Below are positions 10,324 to 20,341 of a stretch of DNA of 45,479 nucleotides, piece after piece. The position numbers and the translations under genes are program-made. Source of the stretch: Candidatus Geothermincola primus (lineage in GTDB: Bacteria; Actinomycetota; Geothermincolia; Geothermincolales; Geothermincolaceae); the NCBI GenBank assembly GCA_015711725.1, contig JACVIX010000008.1:1-45479 (forward strand), given 5' to 3'. The number at the start of each line of letters is the position of its first letter. The first letter of the stretch is position 1. The notes below the pieces were generated by a model. That model was not told where the DNA came from and did not search any database. It saw only the letters and a program-made list of their open reading frames with translations.

Positions 10324-11285
10324 CTCTTCGCCTCGCTCTCGATAAACTTTATAAAAGCGTCCTCCAAATTGTAGTCTTCGACATTTATCAATTTCAGCTC
10401 AGGCATCCGCCCTATGATAATCTCAATCTTTTCCCTAATTTCAGGTCCAACTATAGTCACCGCTTTCCCATGTACCGAAGTGATTTCCAGATTTAGCCTC
10501 CTCACTGCCTCTTTCAATTCCCCCAGAGTTATCTCTCCCAATTCCACTGTGGCCTGAGCCTCCGTCAGCTTGCTTCTAATCTGTCGGGGAGTATCCTCCA
10601 TTGCGATTTTGCCATGGTTTAAGATGCCTATCCTGTCACAGAGCTTTTCCGCCTCTAAAAGATTATGGGTAGCGATGACCAAGGTGCTGCCTCTTCCCGA
10701 TAGACCTTTTATCAACTCCCACAGGGATTTACGGGCGAGTGGGTCAAGGCCGGAGGTAGGCTCATCGAGAAAGAGCGCCTGAGGAGAATGGATCAACCCC
10801 ATAGCGATATTTAATGCTTGCCTCATCCCCACAGAGCAGTCCCCCGCCAATCGTGAGGAGAATTTACTCAACCCCGCCCATTCCAATAGCTCTTCGATTT
10901 TTGATTGTAGTTCTTTCCCCCGCAAACCCTGTAATGAGCCCATAATCCTCAAGTTCTCCTCTACCGTCAGCTTTTTATAGAGGGATACTTCTTGAGGAAC
11001 CAAACCTATAATCCTCCTTACCCTATCCTTTTGATCAACGATGGAAAATCCCCCAATAGACGCTTCGCCCCGGGTGGGTGGAAGCTGGCAGCAAAGTATG
11101 TTGATTAGGGTGGTTTTTCCTGCTCCGTTGGGCCCTAACAATCCGTATATCTCGCCTTTTCCCACTCGAAGTTCTATCCCATCCAGAACTCTGAATTTAC
11201 CGAACTCCTTTACTATTGATTCGACCTTAATCACAAGGGGCCCCTTCCGTTCTTTCTTAAATTCAATCGGCAGTATATCCAACAT
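10320..11285 (-). CDS. ABC transporter ATP-binding protein
   Basis: Walker A GPNGAGKTTL, signature SVGMRQALNIAMG, Walker B LFLDEPTSGLDP. Confidence 0.95.
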   Translation of the reverse strand: MLDILPIEFKKERKGPLVIKVESIVKEFGKFRVLDGIELRVGKGEIYGLLGPNGAGKTTLINILCCQLPPTRGEASIGGFSIVDQKDRVRRIIGLVPQEVSLYKKLTVEENLRIMGSLQGLRGKELQSKIEELLEWAGLSKFSSRLAGDCSVGMRQALNIAMGLIHSPQALFLDEPTSGLDPLARKSLWELIKGLSGRGSTLVIATHNLLEAEKLCDRIGILNHGKIAMEDTPRQIRSKLTEAQATVELGEITLGELKEAVRRLNLEITSVHGKAVTIVGPEIREKIEIIIGRMPELKLINVEDYNLEDAFIKFIESEAKR

Positions 11286-11858
11286 TTCATTCTAAACCAA
11301 CCGCATTCGAATTATCCATTTTCACTTTGTATTCCCTAAAGGGTCCCCGAGATCGAGCAAAATAATTTAGCCCATTTGTACTTGAATCTTTCAACCTCTT
11401 GTTAGCGGTTATCAAAGGAGCTGAATTAATCGGTCACAAACCGCCGTTAGGCTAATTTCAGTGGGCGTTAACATAGAGGCTTGCCACATCTCCTCCAAAA
11501 TGCGAAGTGCGTTTAGTTTTATTGATATAATGAGTATCATGAAGTTCGTTTGGTCGTTTTTATTTGAAAAGATTGAGAGGGTCCCTTATTGCACTATGAA
11601 GTTGTGTAAATTCCAAAATAATATAGTTTCGCAGACCCACCACTGGATTGACATCTGCCTAAATTATGATATCTTTATTTTACCCTTACTGGAATGCTAT
11701 AAGGTGCAAGTGTGATAGTTATAAGAATAATATCAGGAAATAATCCTAAGGGCGGTCTTTGGCACCATGGATAGTCGCCATTGAGTCTATTTAACAATAA
11801 TAAAGCGCGGTAAATAAGGCTCCGAATCTATAGCAGCGGGATGTTTTCTTAACATTCG

Positions 11859-11888
11859 TTGACAAATTCAACAGTAGTGTGCTTTAAT
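11859..11888 (+). promoter_or_regulatory. Candidate sigma-70-type promoter for the M23 peptidase gene
   Basis: TTGACA (11859-11864), 18-bp spacer, TTTAAT (11883-11888), about 70 bp upstream of the ATG at 11958. Confidence 0.45.
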
Positions 11889-11957
11889 ATAAATATATAC
11901 CAGCAATATAAAGATGGAATTAAATTATACCGACGAGTAAATTGAGGATAGATTTCT

Positions 11958-12983
11958 ATGAGAAGATTTAGTACTGTTCTTTTCTGTTTTATTTTTCTTT
12001 TAACGGCTCTTTTCTGCGTAGGTGTGAGCCCTTATATCTCCGCAGTCACGGTGGAGGAAAAGGAAGCGGAGGCGAGAAGGGTATTACAGCAGATCGACGC
12101 CCTTAAAGCTCAGAGCCAAAAAATTACGGAGGAGTATAACACCGCCATGAGCGAGCTGGAATCCATCCGCATGCTTATCAATGAGAACGAGGAAAAGCTA
12201 GAGAAGGCCCAGAAGGATTATCAGCGCTCCAAAAGCATCCTGGAGAATAGGTTGAGATATATCTATATAATTGGCGATGTTACCTCGGTGGAAGTCCTCC
12301 TTGAAGCTACCACAGTGGATGATTTTCTCAATCGTTATGACTTCCTGCGTTACATCAGCAATCAAGATATCGCCATTTTTGTAAAGATGAAAGATCTCCG
12401 TACTGAGATCGCTAAAAGGCAACGGGAATTGGAAGAGCAGGAGGCTCGCCGCAGGCAGAGCTTAGCCGTTGCCCAACAGAAACAAGCGGAGCTTCAGGCT
12501 TCCCTAATAGCTCAACAGAACCTGCTGAATAGCATCAACGCCGAAATACTCCAGATGGTCAGCCAGATGTCGGGCACTGGCGGTAATGTGAGAATCGGTG
12601 ATTTCGTCTTCCCGGTAAGAGGCCCCCATTCCTATACTAACGACTGGCATGCTCCTCGGGCTGGGCATCTTCATCAGGGCTGTGATATCTTTGCCACCAT
12701 GGGCACTCCTTGCGTGGCATGCGTCACCGGAACGGTCTATCAGAGCCAGGGGAAAAATGCGGGTCTTTATGTCAGACTGGTCGGGGACGACGGCAACGTC
12801 TATTACTATATGCATCTTCAGAGATATGGCCAGACCGGCAGGGTATCCGCCGGTACCGTTATAGGTTACGTGGGGGATTCGGGAAACGCTAAAGGCGGAC
12901 CACCCCATTTACACTTCGAAATCCATCCGGGGGGCGGCGAGGCGATCAATCCTTATCCCATCCTAAAAGCTCATGACTACTAA
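11958..12983 (+). CDS. Coiled-coil M23 peptidase / murein hydrolase activator (EnvC-like)
   Basis: Signal peptide, long coiled coil, C-terminal LytM: HAPRAGHLHQGCDIFATMGTP...GGPPHLHFEIHPGG. Confidence 0.93.
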   Translation: MRRFSTVLFCFIFLLTALFCVGVSPYISAVTVEEKEAEARRVLQQIDALKAQSQKITEEYNTAMSELESIRMLINENEEKLEKAQKDYQRSKSILENRLRYIYIIGDVTSVEVLLEATTVDDFLNRYDFLRYISNQDIAIFVKMKDLRTEIAKRQRELEEQEARRRQSLAVAQQKQAELQASLIAQQNLLNSINAEILQMVSQMSGTGGNVRIGDFVFPVRGPHSYTNDWHAPRAGHLHQGCDIFATMGTPCVACVTGTVYQSQGKNAGLYVRLVGDDGNVYYYMHLQRYGQTGRVSAGTVIGYVGDSGNAKGGPPHLHFEIHPGGGEAINPYPILKAHDY

Positions 12984-12988
12984 TCTTC

Positions 12989-13759
12989 TTATGTCTGTAA
13001 ATCCCAGACGTCCTCCATCTCTCTTTTTAATCTTTCGTAAACGAAACGGTCCCTTCTTTTGCGCAATATGGGATAAAAAATCAACACAATAAGAAGTCCG
13101 GAGGCAACCCCCCCTAGGTGAGCGAACCAGGCTACATTACCAGTCATCTCTGTCAAAGACATTACCCCATAGAAGAATTGCGTCGCTATCCATAGACCGA
13201 TCACTACAAATGCTGGAAGCGGCAAAATGATAATGAAAATGAGAGTGTATACCCGAGCGCGAGGGTAAAGAAGAATATATGCGCCGAGCACCCCGGCGAT
13301 GGCGCCACTCGCTCCCAGCATGGGATTTATGGAATTGGGATGCAAGAGAGCCTCAGCCATGGTTCCGGCTAAACCGCAAAATAGGTAGAACCCCAGAAAA
13401 GGCAGGGAGCCCATCACGTCCTCGACGTTGTTGCCAAAAACCCACAAAAATAACATATTGAAAATAATATGCAACCAGCCATCATGCAGGAACATGGAGG
13501 TGAACAGGGAAAGATAGACATTCTTACTTACATTCATGCCCAGATATAAACTCCCGAACAATTGATAAAGCCCATCAGGAGGGAGTTGTTGTCGGTTAAT
13601 GATCTCCCAGGGAACCGCTGAGAACCTATATATGAATTTTAAAAGCGGGGGTCCTTTTAGAAAAAGCATATAGATAAATACCAATAGGTTTGCCACAATA
13701 AGCAACACAGTGGTTTTAGGGAAACGTCTGGTGGGATTTTCGTCATATATTGGGATCAT
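12989..13759 (-). CDS. Rhomboid family intramembrane serine protease
   Basis: MFLHDGWLHIIFNMLFLWVFGNNVED, LGASGAIAGVLGAY, NVAWFAHLGGVASGLL. Confidence 0.95.
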   Translation of the reverse strand: MIPIYDENPTRRFPKTTVLLIVANLLVFIYMLFLKGPPLLKFIYRFSAVPWEIINRQQLPPDGLYQLFGSLYLGMNVSKNVYLSLFTSMFLHDGWLHIIFNMLFLWVFGNNVEDVMGSLPFLGFYLFCGLAGTMAEALLHPNSINPMLGASGAIAGVLGAYILLYPRARVYTLIFIIILPLPAFVVIGLWIATQFFYGVMSLTEMTGNVAWFAHLGGVASGLLIVLIFYPILRKRRDRFVYERLKREMEDVWDLQT

Positions 13760-14480
13760 CTCTTCCCCCCGGTTTTTTCGCTTTAAGGAAGATAAATCCC
13801 TTCATGCCTTGGAGCCCAAGGCGGTTAATCAGGATTTCGTATTGGACCGCCAGAAAGCCCATTATCCTGGAAAAGGAGACGCAACGGTAATCGGTGAAGG
13901 TCTGTAACAATTCTATTTCTAGACCTGCCTCCTTTACCATTCTCTCCAACTTTTTTGGCGTGTTACATTTATAATAAGTGGTATAGATATCCTCCCCTTC
14001 TCTACCGGAAACGACGGAAACCAGCCTTCTCCTCAAGCTATCGGGCAAAACCTTGGATAGCAGGTAGTTGAGGAAATATGGATAATAGCGAATATTGCTG
14101 GTGCAGAGCAGTAAAGGGCGTCCCGGTTTTAATATCCTTGCTACCTCCGAGAGTGTAATCATGGGATATTTAAGGTGCTCTATCACGAACTTGCATAGAA
14201 CCAAATCGGCACTGTTATCTTCCAAGGGTATGCCCTTGTCCAAATCGGCCTGTAGCTTCATGGAATAAGGGATACAATCCAATTCTATGTCCACGCCAAT
14301 AATCGATTTAACTTTGGGCTCCAAGAAAAGGCATATCCCTTCTCCCCCGCATCCCAAATCCACCAAAATGGAGTTCTCATCCGTCTCTTCGCTTAAAAGC
14401 CGAAAAAGCAAGCCATACATATCCGGCTCTTCCGGAATTTTCCTTGATATATAATTATCCGTCCATGATCTCGCATCCAT
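13743..14480 (-). CDS. Class I SAM-dependent methyltransferase
   Basis: NSILVDLGCGGEGICLFLEPKVKSIIGVDIE and ILKPGRPLLLC; start MDARSWTDNY at 14480 chosen because the upstream part of ORF 13743-14777 overlaps the HAD gene out of frame. Confidence 0.88.
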   Translation of the reverse strand: MDARSWTDNYISRKIPEEPDMYGLLFRLLSEETDENSILVDLGCGGEGICLFLEPKVKSIIGVDIELDCIPYSMKLQADLDKGIPLEDNSADLVLCKFVIEHLKYPMITLSEVARILKPGRPLLLCTSNIRYYPYFLNYLLSKVLPDSLRRRLVSVVSGREGEDIYTTYYKCNTPKKLERMVKEAGLEIELLQTFTDYRCVSFSRIMGFLAVQYEILINRLGLQGMKGFIFLKAKKPGGRDDPNI

Positions 14481-14485
14481 AACCG

Positions 14486-15286
14486 TCAGACCAACTCTAG
14501 GAGATTTTCCACCACATAGTCGGGTTTTATTCTGTACCTGCCAAGTTCTTCCTTGGTAGCCACGCCGGTTAAAACCAGACAGGTCTTTATGCGAATCCTC
14601 TTGGCCCCCAATATATCGGTCTCCAGGCGATCCCCAATCATAAGGGTTCGAGATCTTTTCCCTCCCAAGAGCGAGAATGCTATCTCCATCATATAGCGGT
14701 TTGGTTTCCCCACGACTGTTGCGATTCTGCCAGAGGCTCTCTCCAGCGCGGCCACTATGGATCCCGCTCCTGGCCATAACCCTTCTGGTGAAGGATAGGT
14801 GGCGTCGTCATTGGTGGCGATGAAGTGGGCTCCCTTTTGTATCGCCAGACATGCTATCTTCAACTTCTCATATGTAAGATGGGTATCCCAACCCACAATG
14901 ATAAAATCGGCGTCTTTGCCCTTTTCCCCTTCAATTATTCTCAATCTGGTCTTTCCTATCTCCTCCTCTAGTCCCTCTCCGCCTATAAGGTAAGCGATCC
15001 TTCCTTTGAGTTGGAAGTTGTTTTCCAGAAATTTAGCCGTTGCGGCTGAAGAGGTCAAGACCAAAGGCCGGGATATGTCTATTCCCATAATTGCAAATTT
15101 ACGGCGGTAATATTCCACGGTGAAATTGGAGTTGTTGGTCAAGAATAATATCTTTTTCCCTTTTCTAGATATCAGATTGATAAATTCTATTGCGGTGTCT
15201 ATGGGGCGGTCTCTCAAGTAGATAACGCCATCCATATCGAAGATGAAGCTATCGAAGGCGTCAAGTTGGAACCCTATCGCATTCAT
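14486..15286 (-). CDS. HAD-superfamily hydrolase, class IIA (NagD-like)
   Basis: FDSFIFDMDGVIYLRDRPI, LFLTNNS, VVGKPNRYM and MIGDRLETDILGAKR motifs. Confidence 0.93.
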   Translation of the reverse strand: MNAIGFQLDAFDSFIFDMDGVIYLRDRPIDTAIEFINLISRKGKKILFLTNNSNFTVEYYRRKFAIMGIDISRPLVLTSSAATAKFLENNFQLKGRIAYLIGGEGLEEEIGKTRLRIIEGEKGKDADFIIVGWDTHLTYEKLKIACLAIQKGAHFIATNDDATYPSPEGLWPGAGSIVAALERASGRIATVVGKPNRYMMEIAFSLLGGKRSRTLMIGDRLETDILGAKRIRIKTCLVLTGVATKEELGRYRIKPDYVVENLLELV

Positions 15287-15658
15287 TCAACGCTCGTCTT
15301 CCCTCTGCTCCTCAAACCTCATCAACTTATCAAGATAAAGTTTATTATCGGGTTCCATGGCCGCGGCTAGCCTAAGATGCCCTCTCGCCAAGTTCAATTC
15401 CCCCATCTTCTCCAGACAAATTCCCAGGCAATATTGAGCATAAGCGTTAGTAGGATCAATAACCAGGGCTTCCTCGAACTGCTTTTTCGCCAGTTTGGTC
15501 TCCCCGTAGCTGAAATATGCTCTGCCCAAAGCCTCGAGTATCGATCCCTTGCCGGGTTCTAACTCCTTTGCCCTTTCCAATAAACGTGCCGCTTGCGTGG
15601 GCTTTTTTTCATTGAGTAATTTTTTACCCATGCAAAACAGATCGTATGCTGCCTGCAT
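15287..15658 (-). CDS. Tetratricopeptide repeat protein
   Basis: TPR pattern AARLLERAKELEPGKGSILEALGRAYFSYGETKLAKKQFEEALVIDPTNAYAQYCLGICLEKMGE. Confidence 0.88.
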   Translation of the reverse strand: MQAAYDLFCMGKKLLNEKKPTQAARLLERAKELEPGKGSILEALGRAYFSYGETKLAKKQFEEALVIDPTNAYAQYCLGICLEKMGELNLARGHLRLAAAMEPDNKLYLDKLMRFEEQREDER

Positions 15659-16711
15659 TTAACCCTCCGTCTCTCCAGGTAAAACCATAGTCTTCCCCCG
15701 CTTTCTCTGCCACTTGAACCCCCTCTCCCTTTCAGCCAAGCGGATGGCTCCCGCAGAGAACAATATTATATAGAGAACCACCAAAAGATACCCACCTACA
15801 AGCGCCTTTTTGTGAGAGTAGGTTATCACAACATTTTTAAAAAAATCAGTTGGGTAACCTTTGGCCTTGGCTGCCGCCCCCGTCACCGCGCTTGCCGTGT
15901 TTATAGATATAAAGAACGTGAGAATCGCCACGATGCACAGACAGATAGCCAAGAAGCTTAAGTCTACTCTCAGCCTTTCTCTGAAAGGAGTCAGCTCCAG
16001 AACGAAGGCGATTAGCATCAGCACGGTAAAAGTTATAAGCAGATAACCACTGGCCCCGAAATCTATCCCGTTTAAATCCGCCATCTCTTTATCCCAGGCA
16101 CCGGCGGTGCCCCACTCGAAATGATAGTAATTCATGAATATTAGTATTGTTAACGCCAGAATGGCCGCTAGTATGCCCCCTATAAAGGAAATTCGGTCTA
16201 AGCGATCCAGGTTTCTTTCCTTGGGCAATGCCATCTTTTTCAACCACGCTAATGCGGTGGGTATTAATTCCGCGGGAGTTATGGTCTTACTGCCCACTCG
16301 GATTTTCATCTTTACCCGCTCTTTCTTATCAGGAACGGCGTATGCTTTTCTCTTCCTTGCCATGTCGCTCGCCTTAGCGACTTTAACTTTTCTCTCGCCA
16401 CTTTTTGGTGCAGAAACCCGCTTTGCCGATCTTCCTTCGGGTTTTTTGGGGAATGAAGCCGGGCCCTTAGAGATCACCCTTTTTTGCGAGGGTGGGGTCA
16501 AGCCTTTCATCGAAGGCATCCCGGCATCTATGACTGAGGTCGGCTCAGCCCATTGAGCCGTACGCTCCGCCTCGTCATCCGCTGTTTTTTCCGCTGCAGC
16601 ACCCACGCTGGGAGGGGCACTCTCCGCCTTGGCGGAGATTTGCTTGAGGCATCGTTCGCAGAAGATCTCACCCACCCTGGTCTCTTCGCCACAACTTACG
16701 CATCTAGCCAT
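15659..16711 (-). CDS. Zinc-ribbon containing multi-TM protein of unknown function
   Basis: N-terminal CVSCGEETRVGEIFCERCLKQI; basic linker; 4 C-terminal TM segments. Confidence 0.7.
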   Translation of the reverse strand: MARCVSCGEETRVGEIFCERCLKQISAKAESAPPSVGAAAEKTADDEAERTAQWAEPTSVIDAGMPSMKGLTPPSQKRVISKGPASFPKKPEGRSAKRVSAPKSGERKVKVAKASDMARKRKAYAVPDKKERVKMKIRVGSKTITPAELIPTALAWLKKMALPKERNLDRLDRISFIGGILAAILALTILIFMNYYHFEWGTAGAWDKEMADLNGIDFGASGYLLITFTVLMLIAFVLELTPFRERLRVDLSFLAICLCIVAILTFFISINTASAVTGAAAKAKGYPTDFFKNVVITYSHKKALVGGYLLVVLYIILFSAGAIRLAERERGFKWQRKRGKTMVLPGETEG

Positions 16712-16745
16712 CCGCGAACAGCTCCTTTATAACTAAAGAAGATGT

Positions 16746-18263
16746 CTATTCCCTAACTCCCCTCAGGTAATCTCTTACCCTCAGATATAAGTCCGGATAT
16801 CTTTCGCGAAACAGATCCTTGAATTTTTCCACAATCTCATCCCTCTTCTCGCCCAATTTCACTAGTAGATCATGGGGAAGATGCTTGCTTTTGAAGATAC
16901 TATCGAAAAAACGCTCCAGAGGTGCTCCCATGAAACCGGGCAACTTCTCCAATAATTTATAAATGCGTATAAAAGTCTTAAAATATCTTCTCACGAAGAA
17001 AAGTTGCTCCCTAGGGAGGGTGGGCTGGTCTATGTATTTGTCCTCGCGGTAATCGTAAACCGGCGAGACGAAACCCTCCCTCACCGCGAGCTCAAAAAGG
17101 GCGGTATCGGGATACGGGTAGTAGATAGGGTTTAGAGATATATCCGCTTTTATCTTCACGTTTAACTTGATCGTATCTAAAACTTTCCCTTTATCTTCAT
17201 AGGGCAATCCCACCATATTGTAAGCCACCGTTTTGATGCCAACCTCACGGCAGGCCTCGAACGCTTTCTCTATCTCTTCCCTCCTCATGTGGCGGTTCAA
17301 AACTTCATTCCTGATATAATCATTGCCGCTCTCCACCCCGAAAAACATCTGGTAGCAGCCGGCGTCTCTCAACATGCGCACGATCTCAGGGGTTACCAGA
17401 TTGGCGCGGTAGTTACAGATAAAGGGCAAATTTATGTGACGCTTATAAAGCTTGGTAAACTCCTCAAGCCATCCCCCTTTCCAGGGCAATATATCATCCC
17501 GGAAATTCAGGTATTCAATCTGAGGGCAAACCGATATTAACTTTTTAAGATATTCGATGGAGTAGGCGGGGCTGTGAAATCTAGAATATTTTTTCTTATT
17601 AGGATAGATATCCCTCATCTTCTTGTTTGAGCAGTAAGTGCAACTATAAGGGCAACCCCTAGAAAGAATCACCACCGCCGTCTTTATCTTGGTGGATATA
17701 AGTTTGGAGAAGTCGAAAATGGCGAAATCAGGCAAGGGGAGAACATCGATGTTCTCCAGAAGCGGGCGCACGGGGTTTCTGATAATCTCTTCTCCCCTTT
17801 TCAACCAAAGGCTCTCCACTTGATGATAATCCTCCCCGGCGTCCATTTTCCTCACTAATTCCATCAACGCCTCTTCCCCCTCGCCCCTGCAAATTATATC
17901 GATTCCCTGAGTTTTAATAACCTCTTCTGGCATAGTGGTGGGATGATAGCTGCCCGATATCACCGGAACATCAAGAACTTCCTTGCACCAAAGGGCGTAT
18001 TCCTTTACCTGAGGATATTCCCTGGTCATGGTTACAAACCCCACTAGATCTGGACTTTGGCTGGCCAGTTGTCTCTGAAATTCTTTCCTCTCAACTGGTT
18101 CAGTTAAATGATAAAGAGAGACTTCGTGCCCATTATCCTTCAACACCGCGGAAAGAGAGGCGACGCCCTCCATATACCAACCTCCCTTTTCCACTCCAAT
18201 TATCCGATGGGTATCAGCATCAACGTTGATCTTAAAATCCGGGTATATAAACAGAATCTTCAA
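16746..18263 (-). CDS. B12-binding domain radical SAM protein
   Basis: N-terminal cobalamin-binding-like Rossmann fold; SRGCPYSCTYCSN radical SAM CxxxCxxC motif. Confidence 0.93.
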   Translation of the reverse strand: MKILFIYPDFKINVDADTHRIIGVEKGGWYMEGVASLSAVLKDNGHEVSLYHLTEPVERKEFQRQLASQSPDLVGFVTMTREYPQVKEYALWCKEVLDVPVISGSYHPTTMPEEVIKTQGIDIICRGEGEEALMELVRKMDAGEDYHQVESLWLKRGEEIIRNPVRPLLENIDVLPLPDFAIFDFSKLISTKIKTAVVILSRGCPYSCTYCSNKKMRDIYPNKKKYSRFHSPAYSIEYLKKLISVCPQIEYLNFRDDILPWKGGWLEEFTKLYKRHINLPFICNYRANLVTPEIVRMLRDAGCYQMFFGVESGNDYIRNEVLNRHMRREEIEKAFEACREVGIKTVAYNMVGLPYEDKGKVLDTIKLNVKIKADISLNPIYYPYPDTALFELAVREGFVSPVYDYREDKYIDQPTLPREQLFFVRRYFKTFIRIYKLLEKLPGFMGAPLERFFDSIFKSKHLPHDLLVKLGEKRDEIVEKFKDLFRERYPDLYLRVRDYLRGVRE

Positions 18264-18413
18264 TGGCGCTACCTTCTTCTTAATGTAAATCTGTGTACTT
18301 TATCATACACCATCCCTAAATGGAAAATAATTTCTTTCCCTACCATAATACCGGTAATTAAGATAAAGAATAAACAATCCGACGTGTCTTGTGTCGAGGA
18401 AGATAAAAAATGG

Positions 18414-19601
18414 TTACTTGAATCTGGAGAGGGAGAAGGGGGAGATGTCAATGCTCGTCTCTCCATCTAATACCAGCTCCGCTATTAATTTCCCGGTTAT
18501 TGGCGCTAGGCATATCCCGTCGCCAGAATGTCCGGTTGCTAGGTAAAATCCTTTAATCCCCTTGACTCCTCCAAGGATAGGCAAGCCGTCCGGGGAGTAA
18601 GGCCTCAAGCCCGCAAAGCTCCTGATTACATCGAGATCCTCTATTTTAGGAAGATAGGTTATGGCATTTTTGGCTATGGCATTGATAGCTTCCGGGGTGG
18701 TGGAGGTATCCATTCCTACGAACTCCCTGGTGCTCCCCAATAGAATGTTTCCGCTCTTGGTCTGCTCCGCGGTGAATCCCAAGCCTAACCTTCTCCCCTC
18801 CTCCGATTTGGGCATGATTTCCTCAAGATTTTGCTTCATCCCCAAATATTCCATATCGGAGATTACTTTACCAAGCATAGGCGCAACGGGTTCCGTGACG
18901 ATTATCTGCCCTTTCCGAGGCATCACTGGAACATCTATAATAGCCATCTTACCTATCTGATTCGAACCGATGCCCGCTGCGCAGACCACCCTCCTGGTAT
19001 GTACCGATCCCAAACTGGTTTTCAGCTCTCTAACCCGGTCGTTGGCGATAACTATATTCTCTACCCTGCATTTCTTTAAAATAGTAGTGCCCATATCTTG
19101 CGCTTTCTTCGCCAAGCCCAGAGTCAAAGCTATGGGGTTTACCTGGGCATCATCTTTACAGTGGGAAGCCCCTACTATCTGGTCGGAACAACCGACAAGG
19201 GTATTTTTAACTTCAGTGGCATTGAGTATTTCCACATCCAATCCAGCGGATTTCATCTTCTTTGCATATGATTTAAGCGCCTTCAATTCTTCTGTTGATT
19301 TAGCTAGAACCAGCCCCCCACAACGATTGAACTCTATGTCAATATCCAGATCCTTCTCTAGCTCAGCAAATAGATTTATGCTCTCTCTTGCGAGATCTAA
19401 TTGGGGACCCGGCTTTTTAGACTGCAAAAAAAGGAACCCATCACATGCTCCCGACGCTCCACTGGCCAAATCCTCCGCCTCGATTAGCAATACCTCGGCT
19501 CCCTCTTTGGAAAGATAATATGCTGTCGCAGCGCCTATCACGCCTCCACCGATAACCGCGACTTCAGCACTAAGTACCTCCATATCTCCTCCTCTAACCA
19601 A
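18414..19601 (-). CDS. DAO-family FAD oxidoreductase (HcnC / glycine oxidase / PDH-beta-like)
   Basis: VAVIGGGVIGAATAYYLSKEGAEVLLIEA and GLRPYSPDGLPILGGVKGIKGFYLATGHSGDGICLAPITGKLIAEL. Confidence 0.9.
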   Translation of the reverse strand: MVRGGDMEVLSAEVAVIGGGVIGAATAYYLSKEGAEVLLIEAEDLASGASGACDGFLFLQSKKPGPQLDLARESINLFAELEKDLDIDIEFNRCGGLVLAKSTEELKALKSYAKKMKSAGLDVEILNATEVKNTLVGCSDQIVGASHCKDDAQVNPIALTLGLAKKAQDMGTTILKKCRVENIVIANDRVRELKTSLGSVHTRRVVCAAGIGSNQIGKMAIIDVPVMPRKGQIIVTEPVAPMLGKVISDMEYLGMKQNLEEIMPKSEEGRRLGLGFTAEQTKSGNILLGSTREFVGMDTSTTPEAINAIAKNAITYLPKIEDLDVIRSFAGLRPYSPDGLPILGGVKGIKGFYLATGHSGDGICLAPITGKLIAELVLDGETSIDISPFSLSRFK

Positions 19602-20313
19602 AAAGTTCTCTCAATTTTATCGGTCGTACAGGGGGTCTCGCTTTAGGATGCCCCAACTCACCCACCGTCATTCCCGTAATGTTTGATAGCTCTGAAAACA
19701 TAAGTTCACTGCATGCCTTACCTTGGCAAAGGCCCAATCCTACACGGGAAAACCTCCTTAAATTTGGGGCAAAGACAATTCCCATCTTCGCTAGGGTTCG
19801 GAGCTCGGACAAGAGTACCTCCTCGCACCGACATATCTGAAAGTCGGTAAAGCTCTCCCTTTCTCCCTCAACTAATTCCGGTTCAGAATCATCCGTTTTC
19901 CGAATCAAGATGTTTCTTGCCGCAAGGCCAATTGCCCTACTTACCTCCACAGATATCAGCGCGGTTCCGTTTTCTGATTTAGTATTCTTTACCCTTTTGA
20001 CTATTCCCTGCCCCACTTCTCTTCCATTGTAATCTAGAACGCTTGCCAGCTCTCCCTTCCTGGGCAGAGGAAGGAACTCATAGGGTAGGGTTATGGTCAT
20101 CTTGTCGCTACCCTCTTCCTCTTCCACCAGGTAAATACATAAACCGGGACATACCGCGACGCATTTGGCGCAACCGTCGCACCTCTCTTCATAATAGCGG
20201 GGCGTACGTGTTATGGGGGAGCCCACTTCAATGGCTTTATGCGGGCATATCTCTTCACAGGGATTGCAGGGTATATCCTGGAAACAATCTATCAATATGT
20301 ATTTTCTTTTCAC
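19594..20313 (-). CDS. Ferredoxin (2x[4Fe-4S]) fused to BFD-like [2Fe-2S] domain, dehydrogenase complex subunit
   Basis: CNPCEEICPHKAIE, CDGCAKCVAVCPGLCIYL, then ICRCEEVLLSELRT...GLGLCQGKACSELM. Confidence 0.85.
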   Translation of the reverse strand: MKRKYILIDCFQDIPCNPCEEICPHKAIEVGSPITRTPRYYEERCDGCAKCVAVCPGLCIYLVEEEEGSDKMTITLPYEFLPLPRKGELASVLDYNGREVGQGIVKRVKNTKSENGTALISVEVSRAIGLAARNILIRKTDDSEPELVEGERESFTDFQICRCEEVLLSELRTLAKMGIVFAPNLRRFSRVGLGLCQGKACSELMFSELSNITGMTVGELGHPKARPPVRPIKLRELFG

Positions 20314-20341
20314 TCGTCCCTCGGCCTCTATCTTTATTTTT

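Noticed and set aside
11461-11715. 84-aa plus-strand ORF in the 11.3-12.0 kb gap
   Set aside because: No recognisable motif, atypical composition, no clear ribosome-binding site; not enough to call a gene
14481-14777. N-terminal extension of the methyltransferase ORF (13743-14777)
   Set aside because: It overlaps the HAD gene 14486-15286 in another frame and the extension looks like an out-of-frame translation; start at 14480 is preferred
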